A stretch of 6,101 nucleotides of DNA from Methyloceanibacter sp. Lineage in GTDB: Bacteria; Pseudomonadota; Alphaproteobacteria; Rhizobiales; Methyloligellaceae. The notes under the pieces are model-generated. The model had not been told where the DNA came from and searched no databases. It was given only the letters and a program-made list of their open reading frames with translations. The DNA lies in contig JALHTP010000445.1 in NCBI GenBank assembly GCA_022865725.1, forward strand, positions 1-6,101, written 5' to 3'. Positions within the stretch are counted from its first letter, which is position 1. Every line of letters begins with the position of its first letter. Below are positions 1 through 5,707 of the stretch, in pieces. The translations under genes and the position numbers were made by a program.

Positions 1-127
1 CGTTGGCCAGATCATAGGCGGGCGCGATGCTTTCCGGACAGGCGATGTTCGATGCCCTTTGCGTGAAGGCGGGTGTAGCGCTTGCTGCGAATGCCAGCAT
101 CATGGCGAAATGTATTGCTAGGCGCAT
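1..127 (-). CDS. Secreted protein of unknown function, N-terminal 42 residues only
   Basis: This is the 5' part of a gene that continues past the left edge of the window. The frame opens MRLAIHFAMMLAFAASATPA and continues FTQRASNIACPESIAPAYDLAN with no stop. The start has one Arg, then a hydrophobic stretch of about 15 residues and an Ala-rich region, which fits a Sec signal peptide with cleavage near residue 20. One Cys lies at about residue 30. A good ribosome binding site (GGGAGA, about 4 bases before the ATG) supports the start. It lies 66 bases downstream of the cytochrome gene on the same strand, so it is probably the fifth gene of the copper operon. I cannot assign a family from 42 residues. 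A periplasmic redox or metal-binding protein would fit the context, but that is inference only. Confidence 0.7.
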   Translation of the reverse strand, partial: MRLAIHFAMMLAFAASATPAFTQRASNIACPESIAPAYDLAN

Positions 128-193
128 GGCTATCTCCCATCCGAGCCGAACCGGGTCGCTCGATCGCAGCTTCCCGTTGGCGGTATCGAAGTT

Positions 194-664
194 CTAGTGA
201 TGTTCAGACTCTTTCTTCTTGGCGCGGAAGTCCTGATGGCAGGACTTGCAGGCGTCGGTGAGCTTCTGAAATCCGGCCTTCCAATCTTGAGCTGCGTTGC
301 CGTCGATCGACGAGGCCAACTCATCGGCGGCGCTCTCAAGGCTCGTTGCATTGCCGGCGAAGCGATCCCACTCCTTCCAGATGGAGGGAAGCGCATCGCT
401 CGGATGGCCCGCGCTCCCTTCGGGAAACAGCTCGTGGATCTTCTTCGCCGTGAGGCTGACATCGCGGGCGGCCTCGGCGGCCTTCACCGCGTCGAAGGAC
501 GTCTTGCCTTTGGCCATGTCGCCGAGCAGCTTCATGTCATCCTGCTGACGCTTCATCAAATCCATGCGCTCCTTGACCACCCCGGTCGCCCCTTCATGAG
601 CGAGCGCGAACGTGGCGGAGAGAAGGCATGCGAGCATTGTGAGCCGGACCGGCTTCAAGACCAT
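194..664 (-). CDS. Class II c-type cytochrome (cytochrome c' / c-556 family)
   Basis: This is a 156-residue periplasmic electron carrier. Residues 1-22 form a Sec signal peptide ending ALA before HEGATG. The mature part is almost all predicted helix. The haem site CKSCH is at residues 139-143, close to the C-terminus, as in four-helix-bundle class II cytochromes and unlike class I, where it is near the N-terminus. The first mature helix carries RMDLMK (residues 33-38). This RxxxMK arrangement resembles low-spin c-556 proteins, where Met is the second haem ligand, so Met37 (or Met34) may be axial. High-spin c' proteins lack that Met. The protein ends in a short charged tail with two His. The start is supported by AAAGGGA 7 bases upstream. 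The gene begins 28 bases after the oxidase stop, so the two are probably co-transcribed. A role as electron partner of the oxidase is inferred from this position. Family confidence is high; spin state and partner are uncertain. Confidence 0.9.
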   Translation of the reverse strand: MVLKPVRLTMLACLLSATFALAHEGATGVVKERMDLMKRQQDDMKLLGDMAKGKTSFDAVKAAEAARDVSLTAKKIHELFPEGSAGHPSDALPSIWKEWDRFAGNATSLESAADELASSIDGNAAQDWKAGFQKLTDACKSCHQDFRAKKKESEHH

Positions 665-692
665 TGATTGTCCCTTTAGTCATGAGTGTTCC

Positions 693-2069
693 CTAGTGAT
701 GGTGCTGATGACCTTGCGGCGGTGTCGATGGCGCTTCGGATGGGGCACCGTCTGCCGACTGCCGCACCGCCGCGCCGGCGCTGCCGGCGTCGACCGCATA
801 AGCCACGCTGCCTTGCGGGTGCTTGTACCAGCCTGGATCGCGATAGTCGCCAGCCGCGAGATCCTCGCGCACCTTCATCACCGTGAACATGCCGCCCATC
901 TCGATCGGCCCGAATTGCCCGGTCCCCGTCATCATCGGCAGAGTGTTGGGCGGCAAGGGCATCGACATTTCTCCCATATCGGCCATGCCTGTGGTTCCCA
1001 TCGCCATGGCGCCGGGCGCCACTCGGTCAAGCGCGCGGCTTAGACCGCGCTCAGGCACCCCGATGAGGTTGTCCAAATCATGCCCCATGGCATTCATGGT
1101 GTGGTGCGATTTGTGGCAGTGGAAGGCCCAGTCGCCCGGCGCATCGGCGACGAACTCGATGGCGCGGATCGAGCCCACCGGCACGTCGATGGTCGTCTCT
1201 GGCCATTGCGCGCTCTCCGGCACCCAGCCGCCATCGGTGCAGCCGACCGCGAAATGATGGCCGTGCAGATGCATCGGGTGGTTGGTCATGGTGAGATTGG
1301 CGATCCTGATGCGCACCCGGTCGCCGAGCCTAACGGGCAAGACGTCGATGCCGGGAAAGACGCGGGCGTTGAAGGTCCAGATGTTGAAATCCGTCATCTC
1401 CGCGACCTTAGGCAAAGAAGTGCCCGGATCGAACCGGTAGGCGCTCAGGATGAAGGCGAAGTCGCGGTCCACGCGGCGGAACGCCGGATCCTTGGGATGC
1501 ACCACGAGACTGCCCATCATCCCCATGGCCATCTGCACCATCTCGTCGGAATGGGGGTGGTACATGAAGGTGCCGCTTCGATTGAGCAGGAACTCGTAGA
1601 CGAAGGTCTTGCCCACCGGAATGTGCGGCTGAGTGAGCCCGCCGACGCCGTCCATACCGTTCGGCACCAGCAACCCATGCCAATGCACGCTCGTATGCTC
1701 CGGCAGCCTGTTGGTGACGAAGATGCGGACCTTGTCGCCTTCGACTGCCTCGATGGTCGGGCCGGGCGTCTGGCCGTTATAGCCCCAGAGCTTTGCCGTC
1801 ATGCCGGGGGCGATCTCACGCGTAACCTCCTCGGCGACGAGATGGAACTCCTTCCATTCGCCATTCATCTTGAAGGGAAGGGTCCAGCCGTTCAGCGTCA
1901 CCACCGGCTGGTAGGCCTGCCCCGAGGGTGGCGGAAGCGGCGGCTGCATGGCGGGCGAGGCGTAAGTGGGCGCCTCGGGAATGGCGGCGGCCCCGGCGCG
2001 GCCGCTTACGCTGGCGGCGCCGGCCAGCGCCACAGCCGAGCCGGTGAGGAAGTTTCGTCGAGACAGCAT
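693..2069 (-). CDS. Tat-exported two-domain multicopper oxidase, copper-resistance type
   Basis: This 458-residue protein is predicted to oxidise Cu(I) or other substrates in the periplasm while reducing O2 to water. It starts with a twin-arginine signal (SRRNFLTG, residues 3-10) and an Ala-rich hydrophobic segment to about residue 29. All four copper motifs are present: HWHG (129-132), HPH (171-173), HPMHLH (264-269) and HCHKSHHTMNAM (317-328). The last fits HCHxxxHxxxxM, giving Cys318, His323 and Met328 as type 1 ligands with His264. Only about 90 residues separate motifs 2 and 3, so there is room for two cupredoxin domains, not three. The domain 1 counterpart of the Cys motif lacks Cys, so the type 1 site is in domain 2 only. 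Residues 355-398 hold 11 Met, and the protein ends HQHHH; both could bind copper. AGAAGGA lies 9 bases before the ATG. The gene starts 17 bases after the TolC-like stop. It is related to CopA/CueO functionally, but the exact orthology is not settled, so no symbol is given. Confidence 0.93.
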   Translation of the reverse strand: MLSRRNFLTGSAVALAGAASVSGRAGAAAIPEAPTYASPAMQPPLPPPSGQAYQPVVTLNGWTLPFKMNGEWKEFHLVAEEVTREIAPGMTAKLWGYNGQTPGPTIEAVEGDKVRIFVTNRLPEHTSVHWHGLLVPNGMDGVGGLTQPHIPVGKTFVYEFLLNRSGTFMYHPHSDEMVQMAMGMMGSLVVHPKDPAFRRVDRDFAFILSAYRFDPGTSLPKVAEMTDFNIWTFNARVFPGIDVLPVRLGDRVRIRIANLTMTNHPMHLHGHHFAVGCTDGGWVPESAQWPETTIDVPVGSIRAIEFVADAPGDWAFHCHKSHHTMNAMGHDLDNLIGVPERGLSRALDRVAPGAMAMGTTGMADMGEMSMPLPPNTLPMMTGTGQFGPIEMGGMFTVMKVREDLAAGDYRDPGWYKHPQGSVAYAVDAGSAGAAVRQSADGAPSEAPSTPPQGHQHHH

Positions 2070-2086
2070 GGTTCTCTATCCTTCTG

Positions 2087-3508
2087 CTAGTCGCCGGCCG
2101 CGCCGCTTGCATTGGCGGCAAGCATCGCGCCCGCATCCTGGCTTAAGCTACCGCCGCCGAGCACGGCCGCGCTCAGATCGGACGAGGCGAGCCAGAAATT
2201 GCGCTTGGCCTCGATGCTCGCCACTTTCGCCTGAGCCTTGGCCCGTGCCGCTTCGAGCAGGGCGAAGGCGTCGACCTGCATGGCGTTGAATTGCAGCTCG
2301 GTTTCCGCCGAGATGGTGTCGCGCAGCGGCAGCACCTCGCGCTCGTACTGGGCGGCGATCGCGTAGCTCGCCTTGTAAGCGCCGAACGCCTCGCGGGCCT
2401 CCGAGCGCGCATTGATCGCCTTCTCGCCGAGCGCGTTCACCGCTTCGAGATAGCGCTGCTCGGCCTCGCGCACCCGCGCCCTGCCGAAATCGTAAAGCGG
2501 CACCTCGAAGGCGATGCTGAAGCCACCGCCGTCGGCCCCCGGCTCTCCCTTGTCCTTCTGCGTCTTGGAGATGCCGCTCGCGTCGAGCACATTGATGAGC
2601 CGCGTCTTGCGCGTGAGTCCGAAGGAGCGGGCAAGCGCCTCGACCTCGAGCCGCGCTACCGCGAGATCGACCCTCCGGTCCATCGCCTCCTGTTCGACCG
2701 CGCCGAGCCCGCGCGCAGTTCGCGGCAGCGGCGGCAGCGTGTTGGGCAAGAGTCTGGCGAGGTCCGTTCCCCAAAGGCCCAACAGCCGGGTGAGGCGCTC
2801 TCCGGCGGTGGCTTCTTGTTGACGGGCCGCCGTCACTTGCGCCTCCATCTCCGTGGCGAATACCTGTCTCCTTGCATGATCGAGCTTGCTGACCGCGCCC
2901 GTCTGCGCGAGGCTTTCGGCGAGCTCCGCCGAGGCGTCGACGCTTGCCTTGGCGGCGCCGAGCGCGGCCAGAATCTGGCGCGCCGCCACGGCGCGGATAT
3001 AAGCGCGGCGCGTCTCCGCCCCGAGGCGCAACGTCTCCTCCGCGGCGCGAAGCTCGGCCTGCTCGAAGCGCATGCCTGCGAGCTTGGATCGTGCGGGCCA
3101 GGTCGCGAGCGAAAGAATGCTGGCGACGATTTGCCGTTCGATATCGAGCTCGATCGAGGTCTTGACCCAGTCGTAGGAAAAGCTCGGCAGCGGCGGTCGG
3201 CTCGCCTGCACCATGACGGCCTCGGCGATGCCGAGCCGGTTATAGGCGGCTTGCAGGCCTTGATTGTTGAGGAGCGCGATCTGCACGGCGGCGTCGGCGC
3301 CAAGCGGCGCCTTAAGCAGGCGCGCAACCTCGCCTTGCGCCAGAGAGGCGTCCTCGGCGGTGCTGATCCGCACGACGCTTTTGTTCAGCCCCCCGCCCGC
3401 GACGGCCGCGACGGTGCCCATCCCGCCATCGGGCGAGAAGGTCTTGCAAGCGGAGAGCAGGAGCGCGCTCGCGATGGCGAGAGCGCGTCCCAAATGGTGA
3501 GAGAACAT
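2087..3508 (-). CDS. TolC-family outer-membrane efflux lipoprotein
   Basis: This 473-residue protein is predicted to be a trimeric outer-membrane channel with a periplasmic helical barrel. The N-terminus has a lipoprotein signal with lipobox LLSAC, giving lipidated Cys21, followed by a Gly-rich linker (about residues 27-41). Two outer-membrane efflux repeats follow. The first has NNQGLQAAYNRLGIAEA (81-97) and long Ala/Glu/Arg-rich helices (about 140-245). The second starts with RRVDLAVARLEVEAL (278-292), continues through FEVPLYDFGRAR (334-345), a typical strand-turn of the family, and ends with long helices to about 445. The length is normal. GAGGG lies 7 bases upstream of the ATG, which supports this start. 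Within the operon it follows the Cys/His-rich protein after 60 bases and precedes the oxidase by 17 bases. No membrane-fusion protein or pump is in view, so its inner-membrane partner must be encoded elsewhere, or it may act with the oxidase as a CopB-like outer-membrane component. Copper as substrate is inferred from its neighbours. Confidence 0.92.
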   Translation of the reverse strand: MFSHHLGRALAIASALLLSACKTFSPDGGMGTVAAVAGGGLNKSVVRISTAEDASLAQGEVARLLKAPLGADAAVQIALLNNQGLQAAYNRLGIAEAVMVQASRPPLPSFSYDWVKTSIELDIERQIVASILSLATWPARSKLAGMRFEQAELRAAEETLRLGAETRRAYIRAVAARQILAALGAAKASVDASAELAESLAQTGAVSKLDHARRQVFATEMEAQVTAARQQEATAGERLTRLLGLWGTDLARLLPNTLPPLPRTARGLGAVEQEAMDRRVDLAVARLEVEALARSFGLTRKTRLINVLDASGISKTQKDKGEPGADGGGFSIAFEVPLYDFGRARVREAEQRYLEAVNALGEKAINARSEAREAFGAYKASYAIAAQYEREVLPLRDTISAETELQFNAMQVDAFALLEAARAKAQAKVASIEAKRNFWLASSDLSAAVLGGGSLSQDAGAMLAANASGAAGD

Positions 3509-3542
3509 GGTTCATCCCTCGTCGGTCGTTGACGAAGCCCTT

Positions 3543-3561
3543 GGCGGGGCGAAGCCCCGCC
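3543..3561 (-). other. Strong GC hairpin between the Cys/His-rich gene and the TolC-like gene
   Basis: GGCGGGGC and GCCCCGCC form a perfect 8-bp stem around a 3-base loop (GAA on the plus strand, TTC on the minus strand). It lies 7 bases after the stop of the upstream gene and ends about 34 bases before the next start. No T-run follows on either strand, so it is not a standard intrinsic terminator. It could be an mRNA processing or stability element, or cause partial attenuation that makes the first gene more abundant than the rest. Confidence 0.6.
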
Positions 3562-3568
3562 GGGCAGC

Positions 3569-3958
3569 TCAGACGATGAGGAAGGAGATCGGAGGCCGGT
3601 CGGGCTGCTCGGGCACGCGGCTGAAAAGGATCGTCTCGATCGCCGCACTATGGAGAGTTCCGGCAGCGAAAAGAGTGACGGTCTCTCCGTCCTCCGTGGT
3701 GAGCGCGCTCATGCAGAAGAGCCCACAGCACCCCGGCTGATGCGCGCCGGCAGGGGAGGAGTGGTCTCCAGGGTGCTTCATGTCACGGGCGGTGATCCCG
3801 CCATGGTCCACCATGTCCGCATGGGCAAGGCAGTCGACCATGGCCTCGCCGTGGCCGAAAGCAAGCACGGCCGGCGGCGCCACGAAGCAAAGCGCCGCAA
3901 AGGCCGCGAGCGTGATCGCAAGCCTGAAGCGCAAGCCGGTCGTGAACGCGGTCAGCAT
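3569..3958 (-). CDS. Small secreted Cys/His-rich protein, putative periplasmic metal binder
   Basis: This is a 129-residue protein with no firmly recognised family. Residues 1-33 look like a Sec signal peptide (hydrophobic LAITLAAFAALCFVAPPAVLA). The mature part begins FGHGEAMVDCLAHADMVDHG and is rich in His, Met, Asp and Cys. A tight CCGLFC cluster lies at residues 77-82, just after HQPG. The C-terminus has PEQPDRPP then a short hydrophobic end. The overall plan resembles the small DUF2946-like secreted proteins often found beside copper genes, but I cannot confirm that. The His/Met/Cys content and the position at the head of the operon suggest Cu binding or delivery. The start is less certain than for its neighbours: the nearest AAGGA is 18 bases upstream, and only a weak GAG lies closer. 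An in-frame stop lies 18 bases upstream of the ATG and excludes a longer form, and the signal peptide begins at this Met. Confidence 0.72.
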   Translation of the reverse strand: MLTAFTTGLRFRLAITLAAFAALCFVAPPAVLAFGHGEAMVDCLAHADMVDHGGITARDMKHPGDHSSPAGAHQPGCCGLFCMSALTTEDGETVTLFAAGTLHSAAIETILFSRVPEQPDRPPISFLIV

Positions 3959-4107
3959 CGGTTCGGAATCGCTCTATCCTTTGTCCCCTAAGGCCAAGCC
4001 TAGGCCCATGGGGGACCAGCCGCAAGCCTCGCGGGGGCACCGGAAAAATGCGTTATTTTGCCAATTCGAGGACGGTGTCGGCCCTCGCTTCACCCGGGCG
4101 CTGGACT
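3959..4107 (-). promoter_or_regulatory. Intergenic region likely holding the copper-operon promoter
   Basis: This 149-base gap lies between the manC stop and the first copper gene and is the natural place for the operon promoter. It contains an AT-rich island in GC-rich surroundings (AAAAT and ATTTT arms around GCGTT at 4054-4068) with TTGGCA next to it on the minus strand. Nearer the gene there is an imperfect dyad, CCTAAGGC-CAA-GCCTAGG, at 3987-4004. I could not find a convincing -35/-10 pair or a clear CueR-type or CopR-type operator, so the call rests mainly on position and on these two elements. Confidence 0.35.
4067..4087 (-). terminator. Possible weak terminator hairpin after manC
   Basis: On the minus strand CGAGGGC and GTCCTCG form a 7-bp stem (one G-U pair) with a 7-base loop, 20 bases after the manC stop. 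It is followed by AATTGGC and only about 15 bases later by a T5 run, so the T-tract is badly placed. It may end manC transcription weakly, or be chance structure. Confidence 0.22.
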
Positions 4108-5532
4108 CTACTCCGTCGCGCTGCGCCGATAGATGTCGTCGAACCTGATGATGTCGTCCTCGTCGAGATATCCCCCGGACTGGACCTCGATGAGAAAGGC
4201 CGGGATCTTGCCGGGATTGGCCAGCCGATGCTTCTCGCCGATGGCGATGTAGGCGGATTGGTTCTCGCTCAGCATCTCCAGCGTCTCGCCGCGCGTCACC
4301 TCGAGCGTTCCGCTCACCACCACCCAATGCTCCGAGCGGTGGTGGTGGCTCTGTAGCGACAGCTTGCCTCCGGGCTTCACCATGATGCATTTGACCTGGT
4401 AGCGCTCACCGCGATTGAGGCTCTGATACCAGCCCCACGGGCGATAGACGCGATTGTGCTGCAGCGCGAGCTCGCCGCCGTTCCCCTTCAGATAATCCAC
4501 CACGCGCTTGATGTCCTCGGCATGGTCCCTGGCGGCGACCAGCACGGCGTCGGCCATCGCCACCACGACCAGGTCCTTGACCCCGACCATGGCGATGCAG
4601 GCCTGGTCGCTGAAGGCGAAGCTGTTATGCGTGTCGTCGAGAATCACCTGGCCGTCGCCGCTCACGACATTGCCGGACGCGTCCTTGTCCATGAAGCTCC
4701 ATAGCGCCTGCCAGGAGCCGACATCGCTCCACAAGGTCTTCAGCTTCACGCAGCGCATGTTCGCGGCTTTCTCGGCGACGGCATAGTCGAGCGAGATGGC
4801 GGGAGCCTTCGCATAGGCCTCGCCCAGCACGCGGAAGGTCAGGTCCTCGACGGACGCGTCGAGCGCCTCGCGGCAGGCGTCGAGGATTTGCGGCGCGTGC
4901 GTCTCGATGAACTCGAGCATGGTCTTCGCCTTGAACAGGAAGATGCCGGCGTTCCAATAGAACCCGCCGGCGTCGAGATAGCCCTCGGCGGCTTGCAGCG
5001 AGGGCTTTTCCACGAAGCGCTTCACGGCGCTCGTGGCCGCGTCGCCGCCCTCGGTCTCGATATAGCCGTAGCCCGTATGCGGGCAGTCGGGCTCGATCCC
5101 GAACGTGACGAGCGCGCCGGCCTCTGCCGCTTCAATGCCGGACTCCACGGCCCTGACGAAGACATCGGCGTCGGCGATCATGTGGTCTGACGGCGCCAGC
5201 AGCACGAGCGCCTCGGGGTCATTCCGCGCGGCGATCAGCGCGGCGATGCAAGCCGAAGGCCCGGTGTTGCGGCCTACCGGCTCGAGCACGATGTTTTTCG
5301 CCAAGGCGCCGATCTCCTCGAGCTGATCGGCGATGAGGAAGCGGTGGCGATGATTGGCGAGGACGAAAGGATCGCCGAAAAGGGGGCCAGAGAGCCTCCG
5401 GCAGGTCTCCTGGAACAGCGTCTCTTGGCCTGTAAGGCGATGAAATTGCTTGGGGAACGCTTCGCGCGACAGGGGCCAAAGCCGCGTGCCCGCTCCGCCG
5501 CACAAGATGAAAGGCTGCACCTTACGCATCAT
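4108..5532 (-). CDS. manC: Bifunctional mannose-1-phosphate guanylyltransferase / mannose-6-phosphate isomerase
   Basis: This 474-residue cytoplasmic enzyme makes GDP-mannose from mannose-1-phosphate and GTP, and its second domain interconverts fructose-6-phosphate and mannose-6-phosphate. Together they supply mannose units for exopolysaccharide, O-antigen or capsule. The nucleotidyltransferase domain (about 1-290) has the nucleotide-binding loop CGGAGTRLWPLSREAFPKQF (11-30), LLAPSDH (111-117), GYGYIE (154-159), FVEKP (173-177), YWNAGIF (192-198) and SDVGSW (269-274). The type II isomerase cupin domain (about 355-470) has RPWGWY (364-369), KPGGKLSLQSHHHRSEHW (386-403) with the metal-binding His/Glu set, and GEKHRLANPG (432-441). 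Length and order match AlgA/XanB/ManC proteins. The start could be either of two adjacent ATGs; the ribosome binding site is weak. It stands alone between greA and the copper operon, with no glycosyltransferase genes in view, so which polysaccharide it serves is unknown. The alternative names cpsB or algA describe the same enzyme. Confidence 0.96.
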   Translation of the reverse strand: MMRKVQPFILCGGAGTRLWPLSREAFPKQFHRLTGQETLFQETCRRLSGPLFGDPFVLANHRHRFLIADQLEEIGALAKNIVLEPVGRNTGPSACIAALIAARNDPEALVLLAPSDHMIADADVFVRAVESGIEAAEAGALVTFGIEPDCPHTGYGYIETEGGDAATSAVKRFVEKPSLQAAEGYLDAGGFYWNAGIFLFKAKTMLEFIETHAPQILDACREALDASVEDLTFRVLGEAYAKAPAISLDYAVAEKAANMRCVKLKTLWSDVGSWQALWSFMDKDASGNVVSGDGQVILDDTHNSFAFSDQACIAMVGVKDLVVVAMADAVLVAARDHAEDIKRVVDYLKGNGGELALQHNRVYRPWGWYQSLNRGERYQVKCIMVKPGGKLSLQSHHHRSEHWVVVSGTLEVTRGETLEMLSENQSAYIAIGEKHRLANPGKIPAFLIEVQSGGYLDEDDIIRFDDIYRRSATE

Positions 5533-5551
5533 TGTCCATCGACTTTGGCTT

Positions 5552-5564
5552 CCCGTTTAACGGG
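5552..5564. promoter_or_regulatory. Dyad CCCGTT-T-AACGGG at the expected manC transcription start
   Basis: This is a perfect 6-bp inverted repeat around one central base, 20 bases before the manC ATG and 3 bases after the candidate -10. Its position would suit a repressor operator. In RNA it could form a small CCCG/CGGG hairpin in the leader instead. No regulator is known for it here. Confidence 0.4.
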
Positions 5565-5566
5565 CA

Positions 5567-5595
5567 TCTCTAGCACAGCGCCGAAGGTGTCCCAA
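5567..5595 (-). promoter_or_regulatory. Candidate sigma-70 promoter for manC
   Basis: On the minus strand TTGGGA (5590-5595) and TAGAGA (5567-5572) are separated by 17 bases. They match the -35 consensus at 4 of 6 positions and the -10 at 3 of 6. This is weak by enterobacterial standards but acceptable for a GC-rich alphaproteobacterium. The expected start of transcription is near 5560, about 28 bases before the manC ATG and inside the dyad at 5552-5564. Confidence 0.35.
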
Positions 5596-5707
5596 AGGCT
5601 TCAAGGAAACCCGCAAGACCGAGCCGCTGCCAAGGCTTTGACGCCGGGCGATGCGGACGTGTCATCCCCGCGCGAGCGAGATCGCCGGCGGCAACGAGGC
5701 GCCTGGC

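Larger units (their letters stand above)
5533..5707. other. Spacer between greA and manC
   Basis: This 175-base gap follows the greA stop. The manC-proximal half holds the candidate promoter and dyad. In the greA-proximal half (about 5600-5707) I see only GC-rich sequence, with no stem plus T-run that would end greA transcription, and no credible small gene. Confidence 0.5.

Noticed and set aside
1080..2090. Plus-strand open frame of 336 codons opposite the multicopper oxidase
   Set aside because: The opposite strand encodes all copper motifs in order. This frame is low-complexity His/Arg/Gly-rich and has no recognisable domain.
3515..3515. ATG 7 bases upstream of the TolC-like start as an alternative start
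   Set aside because: It is out of frame with the lipoprotein and opens an Arg-rich frame without a signal. The GAGGG site fits the start at 3508.
2291..3532. Plus-strand open frame of 413 codons opposite the TolC-like gene
   Set aside because: It is the mirror of a clear coding gene in GC-rich DNA. The translation is Arg/Ala/Gly-rich with no family signature, and the minus-strand protein has clear domains.
3977..3995. CueR-like operator (CCTT...AAGG on the minus strand)
   Set aside because: The arms are only 4 bases and are separated by 8, whereas CueR sites have longer arms and a wider spacing. No good -35/-10 pair flanks it.
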